This document shows positions 8,381 to 14,400 of a DNA stretch of 14,400 bases, one piece after another; position 1 is the stretch's first letter, and each line of letters begins with the position of its first letter. The translations under genes and the position numbers were made by a program. The notes under the pieces were generated by a model. The model worked only from the letters and a program-made list of their open reading frames with translations. It was not told where the DNA came from and made no database searches. Location: assembly GCA_020446285.1 (NCBI GenBank), contig JAGREZ010000038.1, forward strand, positions 13,133 through 27,532, written 5' to 3'. The stretch comes from Geminicoccaceae bacterium (lineage in GTDB: Bacteria; Pseudomonadota; Alphaproteobacteria; Geminicoccales; Geminicoccaceae).

Positions 8381-8440
8381 GAAAAAGAAGAGACACAAAC
8401 GGAAGAAGGGGAAGGCCGGTCGACCTTCCCCTTCTTCCGT
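8381..8440 (-). terminator. Intrinsic terminator of the rplU-rpmA operon
   Basis: A perfect 17-base stem (8399-8415 pairing with 8424-8440) with an 8-base loop. On the minus strand it is followed by a T-rich stretch (8381-8398) containing TTGTG, TCTT and TTTTT. It begins about 43 bases after the rpmA stop and ends about 43 bases before the obgE start, so most transcription from the rplU promoter should stop here. obgE may rely on readthrough or on its own promoter, which I could not identify. Confidence 0.85.
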
Positions 8441-8482
8441 GCCTGCCTGTGAAGGAGGCGATCAACCGAAAGTCACGGGCGC

Positions 8483-8749
8483 CTACTCTGCCGCCTGCGC
8501 CAGCGGTTCCACATTCACCGTCGTACGCTTGCCGACCTTGCGGAACTTCACATGGCCCTCGGTCAGCGCGAAAATGGTGAAGTCGCGTCCGAGACCAACA
8601 TTCTGGCCGGGGTGCCACTTGGTGCCGCACTGCTTGATGATGATGTTGCCGGCCAGCACATGCTCGCCACCGAACTTCTTTACACCAAGGCGCTTGCCCG
8701 CGGAATCGCGACCGTTGCGGGAACTGCCGCCTGCCTTCTTGTGAGCCAT
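8483..8749 (-). CDS. rpmA: 50S ribosomal protein L27
   Basis: Component of the large ribosomal subunit whose N-terminus reaches toward the peptidyl-transferase centre. It has 88 residues, normal length, starting [16 protein letters not shown] and containing [28 protein letters not shown] and a C-terminal [13 protein letters not shown] segment, all typical of L27. The N-terminus has no cleavable leader of the firmicute kind. The start at 8749 has a strong ribosome site (GAGGAGG) that itself overlaps the rplU stop; the gap between the two genes is 13 bases. Followed by a strong intrinsic terminator. Confidence 0.98.
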   Translation of the reverse strand: MAHKKAGGSSRNGRDSAGKRLGVKKFGGEHVLAGNIIIKQCGTKWHPGQNVGLGRDFTIFALTEGHVKFRKVGKRTTVNVEPLAQAAE

Positions 8750-8762
8750 GGACCGATCCTCC

Positions 8763-9074
8763 TCAGGCTGCGATATCGGTAATGCGCAGGACCGTCAAAA
8801 GCTGGCGATGGCCGCGCTTGCGGCGGAAATTCTTGCGCCGCTTCTTCTTGAAGATGACGATCTTGTCGCCCTTGATCTGCTCGAGCACCTCGGCCTTCAC
8901 CGAAGCGCCCTCGACGAGTGGCGAGCCGACCCTGGCCTCGCCATCACCACCGACGAGCAGAACCTCACCGAGATCGACGGTGCTGCCGGCCTCGGCCTCG
9001 AGCTTCTCGACCTTGATGACGTCATTCTTGGCGACACGATACTGCTTGCCGCCGGTCTTGATCACTGCGTACAT
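8763..9074 (-). CDS. rplU: 50S ribosomal protein L21
   Basis: Large-subunit protein that binds 23S rRNA. It has 103 residues: [14 protein letters not shown] at the start, [13 protein letters not shown] in the middle and the basic [18 protein letters not shown] segment (about 74-91) with the family's final T-V-L-R-I-T run. It is the compact form, without the C-terminal extension found in some alphaproteobacteria. The start at 9074 has a GGTGG ribosome site. It is first in a two-gene operon with rpmA, driven by the promoter around 9152-9181 with a leader of about 70 bases. Confidence 0.98.
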   Translation of the reverse strand: MYAVIKTGGKQYRVAKNDVIKVEKLEAEAGSTVDLGEVLLVGGDGEARVGSPLVEGASVKAEVLEQIKGDKIVIFKKKRRKNFRRKRGHRQLLTVLRITDIAA

Positions 9075-9151
9075 CTTACCACCGGGTAGTCAGAGGGAGA
9101 GCGCCGGCACGCAGACAACTGCAGCCGCGAGCGCCACTCACGAACCGCTGC

Positions 9152-9181
9152 TGTCTACTCCCGCCGCTCATGCCCTGTCAA
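9152..9181 (-). promoter_or_regulatory. Sigma-70-type promoter of rplU-rpmA
   Basis: On the minus strand a perfect TTGACA (9176-9181) is followed after 18 bases by TAGACA (9152-9157, three of six matches including the first TA). It lies 78 bases upstream of the rplU start, giving a leader of about 70 bases. A perfect -35 with a weak -10 is common in alphaproteobacterial ribosomal promoters. Confidence 0.55.
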
Positions 9182-9242
9182 CGCGCAATGGCTGCATTCA
9201 GGCAGAACCAGTCCCGGCAAGGCCATGCGCACGCGCTCCACC

Positions 9243-9271
9243 TTGCCCTGCGAACGCCGCGAGCCTATGGT
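9243..9271 (+). promoter_or_regulatory. Likely promoter of the tRNA-Val gene
   Basis: TTGCCC (9243-9248, four of six) and TATGGT (9266-9271, four of six) are 17 bases apart, ending 15 bases before the tRNA. Transcription would start near 9278 with a GC-rich initiation region, as usual for stable RNA. It is divergent from the rplU promoter; the 61 bases between the two -35 boxes show no clear operator. Confidence 0.5.
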
Positions 9272-9286
9272 CTCGCGCATCTGCAA

Positions 9287-9361
9287 GCGGGCGTAGCTCA
9301 GCGGAAGAGCACGGCGTTTACACCGCCGGTGTCGGAGGTTCGAACCCTTCCGCCCGCACCA
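9287..9361 (+). tRNA. tRNA-Val (anticodon TAC)
   Basis: The cloverleaf was folded by eye: acceptor GCGGGCG/CGCCCGC, D stem GCTC/GAGC with a short 7-base loop, anticodon stem CGGCG/CGCCG with loop TTTACAC (anticodon TAC, reading GTA and wobble valine codons), a 5-base variable loop, and T stem GGAGG/CCTTC with one G-T pair around TTCGAAC. CCA is encoded, giving 75 bases in all. It stands alone, divergent from rplU and convergent with the sugar kinase gene 46 bases downstream. Confidence 0.97.
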
Positions 9362-9379
9362 GTCCCGGGATTCCGGTCA

Positions 9380-9407
9380 ACAGGACGATTTCATTCTGTC
9401 GCCCTGT
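9380..9407. terminator. Candidate hairpin between tRNA-Val and the sugar kinase gene
   Basis: ACAGGACGA (9380-9388) faces TCGCCCTGT (9399-9407) across a 10-base loop. On the minus strand all nine pairs form, with one G-U; on the plus strand there is one A-C mismatch. It starts at the last base of the kinase stop codon, so it may mark the 3' end of that transcript, of the tRNA precursor, or both. There is no T-run, so confidence is low. Confidence 0.33.
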
Positions 9408-10924
9408 CAAAGGACGGCCATGCGGTCGAATTGCGGTTTCAGCATCCCGTAGAAATCATGGTAGATGGCGTAGGCGTCGTCATATGCGGACCGACGCGAT
9501 GTGTCGGGTTGCTGGCGGGTTTCGATTTCGATGATGGAACAGGCGCTCTCCAGATCGTTCCACACCCCGGCACCGACGCCCGCTACCAGTGCCGCTCCAT
9601 AGGCTCCGCCTTCGGCGGCACCTGCGACCGTGACGACTTCCGCGCCGATGATATCAGCCTGCATCTGCCGCCACAGCGGGCTCGATGCCCCGCCGCCCGA
9701 TGCGCGGATCTCGCGCGGGTCGACGCCAAGCGGGCGCATCAGTTCGAACATGTCGCGCATGCTGTAGACAACGCCCTCCATGGCCGCGCGCACGATCTCG
9801 CCCGGTCCGTGGCGCAGGGTCAGTCCGACGAAACCGCCGCGTGCGTCCGGGTCCGGATAGGGACAGCGCTCGCCCATGAGCCAGGGCAGGAAGAACAGGC
9901 CCTCCGCACCCGGTTCCGCCTTCTCCGCGAGACCGGTGAGTTCGACGAAATCGAGCTTGCGCCCGGCGAAGGCCGAAAGCGTGTTGCGCAGCCAGCTGAA
10001 GGCGCCGCCGGCATTCATCGAGACACCCATGCAATGCCAGCGGTCGGGGCTGTTGTTGCAGAAGATCTGCAACCGGCCGTCGGGATTGTCGGGGCAATCG
10101 GCGAGTGCCGTTGCGGCAATGCCCGCCGTGCCGATGATCGACTGGACGATACCGGGCTCGATGAGGCCGCTGCCGGTGGTCTGGATGACCGCATCGCCGC
10201 CGCCGGCAACGATCGCAAGGCCCTCGCGCAGGCCGAATTCAGCAGCCAGTCCGGCGCGCAGGCCACCGGTGGCCTCGTGGCTTTCGAATGCACATGGAAA
10301 GAGCGAGCGGTCAAGGCCGATGGCGTCGATCAGCCCGAAGCTCCAGCGACGGTTGCGGACATCGAAAAGTCCGGTGCCCGATGCGTCCGACACATCCGTC
10401 GCCCGCTCGCCGGTCAGCATCAGGCGCAGGTAGTCCTTGGGGTTGATGACCGTTCGCAATTGCTCGAAATGTGCTGGCTCCTCGTCGCGCAGCCAGGTGA
10501 TCTTGGAGCCGGTATAGCCAACAAGCATCTGGTTGTTCGTCATCGAGAGGAGGCCGGAAAGCCCGCCGGCCGCGTCGGTGATTTCCGCGCATTGCCGCGC
10601 CGTGCGCTGGTCGTTCCAGAGGATCGCCGGGCGGATCACCCGATCGCCCCCGTCGAGCGGCACCAGTCCGTGCATCTGCCCGGAAAGACCGATTGCGAGA
10701 ATGGAGGAGAGATCGTCGATCTGCGGGAGGACCTCGCGCAGGCCCTCGCGCGCCGCTTGCCACCAGAGATCGGGATCCTGTTCGGCCCAGCCCGGTTTCG
10801 GCGTTGACAGGGGGTATTCCACGAGGTGGCGGGCGAGCACGCGGCCGGCATCGTCGATCACGATGGTCTTGCAGCCCGAGGTCCCGACATCGATGCCGAT
10901 CAGTCTTGCCCTGCCATCTGCCAT
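9407..10924 (-). CDS. FGGY-family carbohydrate kinase, xylulokinase-like
   Basis: ATP-dependent sugar kinase of the FGGY family, closest by motif to D-xylulose kinase (XylB). It has 505 residues, a normal length. Seen: N-terminal phosphate loop [12 protein letters not shown] (8-19, Asp12); [13 protein letters not shown] (79-91), where Met-His matches the XylB sugar pocket; ILWNDQRT (101-108); [13 protein letters not shown] (161-173); [13 protein letters not shown] (177-189); catalytic GGGD (Asp244); and the C-terminal [16 protein letters not shown]. The stretch after the catalytic Asp (AVIQTTGSG) differs from the usual NAAGAVG-like sequence, so the substrate may be another ketose or polyol. 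The ATG at 10924 has AGGA about 8 bases upstream. It is divergent from the Tm-1-like operon; no xylose isomerase gene is nearby. Kinase function is secure; the xylulose specificity is not, so no symbol is given. Confidence 0.92.
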   Translation of the reverse strand: MADGRARLIGIDVGTSGCKTIVIDDAGRVLARHLVEYPLSTPKPGWAEQDPDLWWQAAREGLREVLPQIDDLSSILAIGLSGQMHGLVPLDGGDRVIRPAILWNDQRTARQCAEITDAAGGLSGLLSMTNNQMLVGYTGSKITWLRDEEPAHFEQLRTVINPKDYLRLMLTGERATDVSDASGTGLFDVRNRRWSFGLIDAIGLDRSLFPCAFESHEATGGLRAGLAAEFGLREGLAIVAGGGDAVIQTTGSGLIEPGIVQSIIGTAGIAATALADCPDNPDGRLQIFCNNSPDRWHCMGVSMNAGGAFSWLRNTLSAFAGRKLDFVELTGLAEKAEPGAEGLFFLPWLMGERCPYPDPDARGGFVGLTLRHGPGEIVRAAMEGVVYSMRDMFELMRPLGVDPREIRASGGGASSPLWRQMQADIIGAEVVTVAGAAEGGAYGAALVAGVGAGVWNDLESACSIIEIETRQQPDTSRRSAYDDAYAIYHDFYGMLKPQFDRMAVL

Positions 10925-11057
10925 CGGATCCTGCCTTCCCTGTTCTTCCGGCGGAGGATGTCACAGGCAGGGGGCCCGCGGCAAGCTCGTGCGGATTGAC
11001 ACCGGCGGCCCGTCAAGGGAAGCTCCGGGCGGCCTGCTGGAAAGGAACGGGGACGGC
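10925..11057. promoter_or_regulatory. Divergent control region between the sugar kinase and Tm-1-like operon
   Basis: These 133 bases must hold both promoters. The clearest element is the inverted repeat TTGAC-N11-GTCAA at 10996-11016. Its arms also read as -35 boxes facing apart: TTGACA rightward and TTGACG leftward. No good -10 is visible for either. A second, looser inverted repeat pairs CCTGCCT (10930-10936) with AGGCAGG (10965-10971). A regulator binding here could control both transcripts; no regulator gene lies in the window. Confidence 0.4.
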
Positions 11058-12257
11058 ATGAAGAAGGCATTCGTTGTCGGCACATTCGATACCAAGGCGG
11101 AGGAACTGGGATATCTTGTCGAACGGCTCGAGGCGGCCGGTGTCGCGACGGTGAGCGTCGATCTCGGCACGCGCAGCGATGGTGCCGCCGCCGACATCGG
11201 ACCCGCCGAGGTTGCGGAACATCATCCAGGGGGTGCCGCGGCCGTGCTCGAGACCGACGACCGGGGTTCGGCCGTCTCGGCGATGGCGCTGGCGTTCGAG
11301 CAGATGGTGCGTGAACGCGACGATATCGGCGGCATGATCGGCGCCGGCGGTTCCGGAGGTACGACCATGGTCACGCCGGCCATGCGCGCACTGCCCGTGG
11401 GGGTGCCCAAGGTGATGGTCTCGACCGTCGCTTCGGGCAATGTCGCTGCCTATGTCGGACCCGCCGACATCATGATGATGTATGCCGTCACCGACGTGCA
11501 GGGACTCAACCGTATTTCCCGTCAGGTGCTCGGCAACGCCGCCCATGCGCTCGCCGGCATGATGCTCAATCAGGATGCCATTCCCGCCTCGGCGGCGCGT
11601 CCCGCCATCGGTCTCACCATGTTCGGGGTGACGACGCCCTGCGTGCAGCAGGTGACGACAGCCCTCGAGGACCGTTTCGACTGCCTCGTCTTCCATGCCA
11701 CCGGCACCGGCGGCCAGTCGATGGAGAAGCTGGTCGATTCCGGTATGTTCGAAGGGGTGATCGACACCACCACCACGGAAATCGCCGATCTTCTCATGAA
11801 GGGCGCACTGCCGGCGACCGAGGACCGCATGGGCGCCATCATCCGCTCGGGCATTCCCTATGTCGGCTCCTGCGGCGCACTGGACATGGTCAATTTCGGC
11901 TCGATGGATACCGTTCCGGGGCATTTCAAGCACCGCAATCTCTACGTTCACAATGCCAACGTCACGTTGATGCGCACGACCGCCGACGAGAACCGGCGCA
12001 TCGGCAGCTGGATTGCCGGACGCCTCAACCGGATGGAGGGCCCCGTGCGCTTCCTGCTTCCCGAGGGTGGAGTCTCGATGATCGACGCGCCGGGCAAGCC
12101 CTTCCACGATCCCGAAGCCGATGCGGCGCTGTTCGATACATTGCGGCAGGAGGTGAAGGAGACCGGCGACCGCAGGCTCGTCGCCCTGCCGCATAATATC
12201 AATGACAGGGCGTTCGCCGCAGCGCTGGTGGAGAACTTCCTGGAGATCGTTCGATGA
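11058..12257 (+). CDS. UPF0261 / Tm-1-like ATP-binding domain protein
   Basis: Member of UPF0261 (COG5441), the family of the N-terminal domain of tomato Tm-1. It has 399 residues, full length. Seen: [17 protein letters not shown] at the start; a glycine-rich loop GAGGSGGTT (95-103), likely for nucleotide phosphates; [13 protein letters not shown] (122-134); a second glycine loop [12 protein letters not shown] (212-223); DTTTTE (236-241); [11 protein letters not shown] (298-308); and [11 protein letters not shown] (333-343). No signal peptide or membrane segment. The enzymatic role of the family is not established. The ATG at 11058 follows AAAGGAACGGGGAC. Longer in-frame starts run into the divergent kinase gene and do not fit the family. 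Its stop overlaps the next start as ATGA. The pair with the TIM-barrel gene mirrors the two-domain plant protein. Confidence 0.93.
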   Translation: MKKAFVVGTFDTKAEELGYLVERLEAAGVATVSVDLGTRSDGAAADIGPAEVAEHHPGGAAAVLETDDRGSAVSAMALAFEQMVRERDDIGGMIGAGGSGGTTMVTPAMRALPVGVPKVMVSTVASGNVAAYVGPADIMMMYAVTDVQGLNRISRQVLGNAAHALAGMMLNQDAIPASAARPAIGLTMFGVTTPCVQQVTTALEDRFDCLVFHATGTGGQSMEKLVDSGMFEGVIDTTTTEIADLLMKGALPATEDRMGAIIRSGIPYVGSCGALDMVNFGSMDTVPGHFKHRNLYVHNANVTLMRTTADENRRIGSWIAGRLNRMEGPVRFLLPEGGVSMIDAPGKPFHDPEADAALFDTLRQEVKETGDRRLVALPHNINDRAFAAALVENFLEIVR

Positions 12258-13090
12258 ATGCACCGTCAAGGAGCGCGATCCTCGAACGGCTGCGCGGAAA
12301 GATCGCCCGCGGCGAGCCCGTCGTCGGTGGCGGTGCCGGCACCGGTCTCAGTGCAAGGTGCGAGGAAGCCGGCGGCATCGATCTCATCGTCATCTACAAT
12401 TCCGGCAGGTACCGCATGGCCGGGCGCGGCTCGCTCGCCGGCCTGCTGGCCTATGGCAATGCCAACGAGATCGTCGTCGAGATGGCGCGCGAGGTGTTGC
12501 CTGTCATCCACCACACGCCCGTGCTTGCCGGAGTGAACGGCACCGATCCGTTCATGCTGCGCGGACCATTCCTCCGGCAACTCAGGGAGGTAGGTTTCGC
12601 CGGCATCCAGAATTTTCCGACGGTCGGACTGATCGATGGCACCTTCCGCGCCAATCTCGAGGAAACCGGGATGGGTTACGGGCTCGAGGTGGAGATGATC
12701 GCCGAGGCTGCGTCGATGGACCTGCTCACAACGCCCTATGTCTTCAATGCCGACGAGGCGCGGGCGATGGCGGAGGCGGGCGCGGACATCATCGTCGCCC
12801 ACATGGGGCTCACCACCGGCGGCGATATCGGCGCGGAGACGGCGCTGAAGCTGGAAGACTGCCCGGCACTCATCGATGACTGGGCCGAGGCCGCTCGCTC
12901 GGTGCGCGATGATGTCATCGTGCTCTGCCATGGCGGACCGATCTCGATGCCGGCAGACGCGGCCTGGATACTCGACAATACGAGACTCTGTCAGGGGTTC
13001 TACGGCGCCAGCTCGATGGAACGATTGCCAACGGAAAAGGCGCTGACCGCGCAGACGCGCGATTTCGTCAATCTGGGGAGGACAACATGA
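12254..13090 (+). CDS. TIM-barrel protein of the PEP hydrolase family (COG5564), Tm-1 C-terminal half homologue
   Basis: Predicted TIM-barrel enzyme, 278 residues, of the family named phosphoenolpyruvate hydrolase in databases; the true substrate here is unknown. Seen: [17 protein letters not shown] (25-41), [18 protein letters not shown] (44-61), AGVNGTDPF (92-100), [16 protein letters not shown] (114-129), [15 protein letters not shown] (135-149), TTPYVFN (159-165), [13 protein letters not shown] (178-190), VLCHGGPI (223-230) and [14 protein letters not shown] (248-261). The repeated glycine-ended strands fit a phosphate-binding barrel. The start overlaps the UPF0261 stop and its own stop overlaps the cupin start, both as ATGA, so the three products are likely made together. 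In plants and fungi the same two domains occur fused. Confidence 0.92.
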   Translation: MNAPSRSAILERLRGKIARGEPVVGGGAGTGLSARCEEAGGIDLIVIYNSGRYRMAGRGSLAGLLAYGNANEIVVEMAREVLPVIHHTPVLAGVNGTDPFMLRGPFLRQLREVGFAGIQNFPTVGLIDGTFRANLEETGMGYGLEVEMIAEAASMDLLTTPYVFNADEARAMAEAGADIIVAHMGLTTGGDIGAETALKLEDCPALIDDWAEAARSVRDDVIVLCHGGPISMPADAAWILDNTRLCQGFYGASSMERLPTEKALTAQTRDFVNLGRTT

Positions 13091-13485
13091 AAGGGAAATT
13101 CGTAACAGCGGCGGAAACACCGCAGGAAACGCTTGACTGGGGCCGGCTGCGCTGGATGAGCCACCCGCCAGCCACCGGCGCGGAGCAGTTGACGGTGATC
13201 GATGTCAGCCTCGATCCGGGCAAGGGCCACGACTTTCACAAGCATCCGGATCAGGAGGAAGTGATCTGCGTCATTGCCGGGAGTGTCGAGCAATGGGTTG
13301 ATCAGGAAAAGCGCATCCTCGGCCCGGGCGATGCGGCCTTCCTGCCCGCCGGCATGGTTCACGCTTCCTTCAATATCGGTGACGGCGAGGCGAAGCTGCT
13401 CGCCATTCTCGGTCCCTGCGTCGGCGATCAGGGCTACGAGCTCGTCGACATGGCCGGCGAGGCGCCCTGGAAGGATCTGCGCTGA
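13087..13485 (+). CDS. Single-domain cupin protein
   Basis: Small beta-barrel metal-binding protein, 132 residues. Both cupin motifs are complete: [14 protein letters not shown] with ligands His51, His53 and Glu58, and [16 protein letters not shown] (81-96) with His92, exactly matching G-x5-P-x-G-x2-H-x3-N. All metal ligands are present, so an active isomerase, epimerase, dioxygenase or lyase is possible, or a ligand sensor; the sequence does not tell which. No DNA-binding domain. The start at 13087 overlaps the previous stop as ATGA and has its own GGAGG. It is last in the operon, followed by a hairpin before the convergent transporter gene. The link to the Tm-1-like pair suggests it acts on the same unknown compound. 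Confidence 0.9.
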   Translation: MKGKFVTAAETPQETLDWGRLRWMSHPPATGAEQLTVIDVSLDPGKGHDFHKHPDQEEVICVIAGSVEQWVDQEKRILGPGDAAFLPAGMVHASFNIGDGEAKLLAILGPCVGDQGYELVDMAGEAPWKDLR

Positions 13486-13521
13486 CGCCACAACTGCGCT
13501 CGGGTCATTGCCGCCCGGGTT

Positions 13522-13547
13522 TCGGATGGATCACCTGATCGATCCGA
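13522..13547. terminator. Candidate bidirectional hairpin between cupin and ABC ATPase genes
   Basis: TCGGATGGATC pairs with GATCGATCCGA across a 4-base ACCT loop: 10 of 11 pairs form, with one central G-G mismatch. It lies 36 bases after the cupin stop and 31 bases from the stop of the convergent ATPase gene, the expected place for a shared terminator. No T-run follows on either strand, so it may work with Rho or as a 3' stability stem. Confidence 0.42.
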
Positions 13548-13578
13548 CCGGCCACGACGACGGGCTGTAGTTGCGGAA

Positions 13579-14400
13579 TCATCTCCCGGCGCCCAGCGGA
13601 TGCAGGCAGGCGTGATGTCCGCCACCGTGTGCCAGTGTCGGCGTCTGCGTCTTGCAGTCGGCATCGGCCCGCCAGCAGCGTGGATGAAAGGCGCAGCCCG
13701 GCGGCGGGTCGAGCGGTGAGGGCAGTTCGCCCTCGAGGCGGATACGCTGTTTTTGCCGGGTCGGGTCGGCCACGGGAGTCGCTGACAGGAGTGCGGCGGT
13801 ATAGGGATGCTCGGGATTGTCGAAGATCGCCGCCGCATCGCGATATTCCACGGGCCGGCCCAGATACATCACCATCACCTCGTCGGCGAGATGGCGGACG
13901 ACGGAAAGATCATGGCTGATGAAGAGATAGGTCAGTCCCAGTTCCCGTTGCAGGTCGACGAGAATATTGAGAACCTGGGCCTGGATCGAGACGTCGAGTG
14001 CCGAGACGGGCTCGTCGAGGACGAGAATCTTGGGATTGAGCATGAGGGCGCGGGCAATGGCGATGCGCTGGCGCTGACCGCCGGAAAACATGTGCGGATA
14101 GCGGTCGTAATGCTCCGGCCGAAGACCGACCTTCTGCATCATCGCCTCGGCTTTCTCGCGCCGTCGGGCCGGTGTATCCGTCGTGTTCAGCGCCAGCGGT
14201 TCCTCGAGGATGAAGCCGATCTTCTGTCTTGGGTTGAGCGAGCCATAGGGATTCTGGAAGATGATCTGTACGGCCCGGCGCAGCTCCGGCGTCGCCCTGT
14301 CGACAGGCTTGCCGTCGATCAGCAGGCGGCCGCTCGTCGGTTGCTCGATCATGGTGACGAGCCGGGCGAGTGTGGACTTGCCGCAGCCCGATTCACCGAC
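13579..14400 (-). CDS. Oligopeptide/dipeptide-type ABC transporter ATP-binding protein (DppF/OppF family), 5' end cut by window
   Basis: ATPase subunit powering an importer of the peptide/nickel/oligosaccharide class. The visible 273 residues begin just before Walker A, so some 40-60 N-terminal residues are missing. Seen: GESGCGKST (2-10), Q-loop with QNPYGSLNPR, signature FSGGQRQRIAIARAL, Walker B ILVLDEP, D-loop SALD, H-loop FISHD, then the oligopeptide-specific C-terminal part with HPYTAALLSATP and GCAFHPRCWRAD. QNPYGSLNPR is typical of the F subunit, usually the last gene of such an operon, consistent with the stop here and upstream genes off-window. An internal ATG at 14352 is not the start, as Walker A precedes it. 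The ligand could be a peptide, opine or sugar; proximity to the kinase and Tm-1-like operon hints that they share a substrate. Confidence 0.93.
   Translation of the reverse strand, partial: VGESGCGKSTLARLVTMIEQPTSGRLLIDGKPVDRATPELRRAVQIIFQNPYGSLNPRQKIGFILEEPLALNTTDTPARRREKAEAMMQKVGLRPEHYDRYPHMFSGGQRQRIAIARALMLNPKILVLDEPVSALDVSIQAQVLNILVDLQRELGLTYLFISHDLSVVRHLADEVMVMYLGRPVEYRDAAAIFDNPEHPYTAALLSATPVADPTRQKQRIRLEGELPSPLDPPPGCAFHPRCWRADADCKTQTPTLAHGGGHHACLHPLGAGR

Noticed and set aside
8339..8398. A 20-residue extension of ObgE from a TTG at 8398 that looks like a lipoprotein signal (LSGCATG)
   Set aside because: It lies just beyond the rpmA terminator stem, partly in its T-rich tail. Obg proteins begin at [10 protein letters not shown], and a cytoplasmic GTPase has no lipobox. 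Chance translation.
7331..8452. Plus-strand open frame of 373 codons opposite obgE
   Set aside because: Antisense to a universally conserved GTPase gene, with no family resemblance.
9287..9406. tRNA-Val 3' end as an attachment site for a genomic island carrying the kinase and Tm-1-like genes
   Set aside because: No integrase gene and no repeat of the tRNA 3' end was seen in the window, and GC content does not shift noticeably. Possible only if evidence appears beyond 14400.
9170..10807. Long plus-strand open frame of 545 codons through tRNA-Val and the sugar kinase
   Set aside because: It runs through a tRNA gene and antisense to a clear FGGY kinase; GC-rich antisense frames are often open by chance.
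10533..11057. Long N-terminal extension of the UPF0261 gene
   Set aside because: It overlaps the divergent kinase coding region; the family starts at [13 protein letters not shown] (11058).
1..14400. Antiviral defence reading of the Tm-1-like module
   Set aside because: Tm-1 is antiviral in tomato, but the neighbours here (sugar kinase, cupin, importer ATPase) are metabolic, and no nuclease, toxin, sensor or CRISPR component is present. A metabolic role is far more likely.

Overview
The window looks like chromosome from a GC-rich alphaproteobacterium. The evidence is high-GC coding on every gene, the fixG-fixH-fixI set for cbb3-type oxidase assembly with an FNR/FixK-type box, a 342-residue ObgE without the C-terminal extension of some lineages, and the rplU-rpmA-obgE-proB order common in that class. 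I cannot name the genus. No integrase, transposase, CRISPR array or phage gene is visible. Coding is dense: the longest gene-free stretch is about 230 bases (4907-5133), so no gap exceeds 300 bases.

Left part (1-9074, all minus strand, so read right to left): rplU and rpmA (ribosomal proteins L21 and L27) form an operon with a good promoter and a strong intrinsic terminator. Then come obgE (ribosome-associated GTPase), proB (glutamate 5-kinase) and a DUF2332 protein, all overlapping or touching. After an intergenic region with an FNR/FixK-like box come fixG, fixH and fixI, with 4-base and 1-base overlaps. They encode an iron-sulfur membrane protein, a small membrane protein and a copper-pumping P-type ATPase that together help build cbb3 cytochrome oxidase. 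The 5' three quarters of a cysteine synthase gene (cysK) follow and run off the window start. Two usual partners are missing: fixS after fixI, and proA after proB.

Middle (9075-9406): a tRNA-Val (anticodon TAC) on the plus strand, divergent from rplU, with its own likely promoter.

Right part (9407-14400) is an accessory metabolic locus. A xylulokinase-like FGGY sugar kinase (minus) is divergent from a tight plus-strand operon of three genes joined by ATGA overlaps: a UPF0261 (Tm-1-like ATP-binding) protein, a TIM-barrel protein of the so-called PEP hydrolase family, and a single-domain cupin. The first two correspond to the two halves of the tomato virus-resistance protein Tm-1, encoded here as separate neighbours. 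A DppF/OppF-type ABC transporter ATPase, cut by the window end, converges on the cupin gene. Kinase, two enzymes of unknown chemistry, cupin and transporter together suggest uptake and breakdown of an unidentified small, perhaps sugar-like, compound. This is the most interesting part of the window; the pathway itself is inference.
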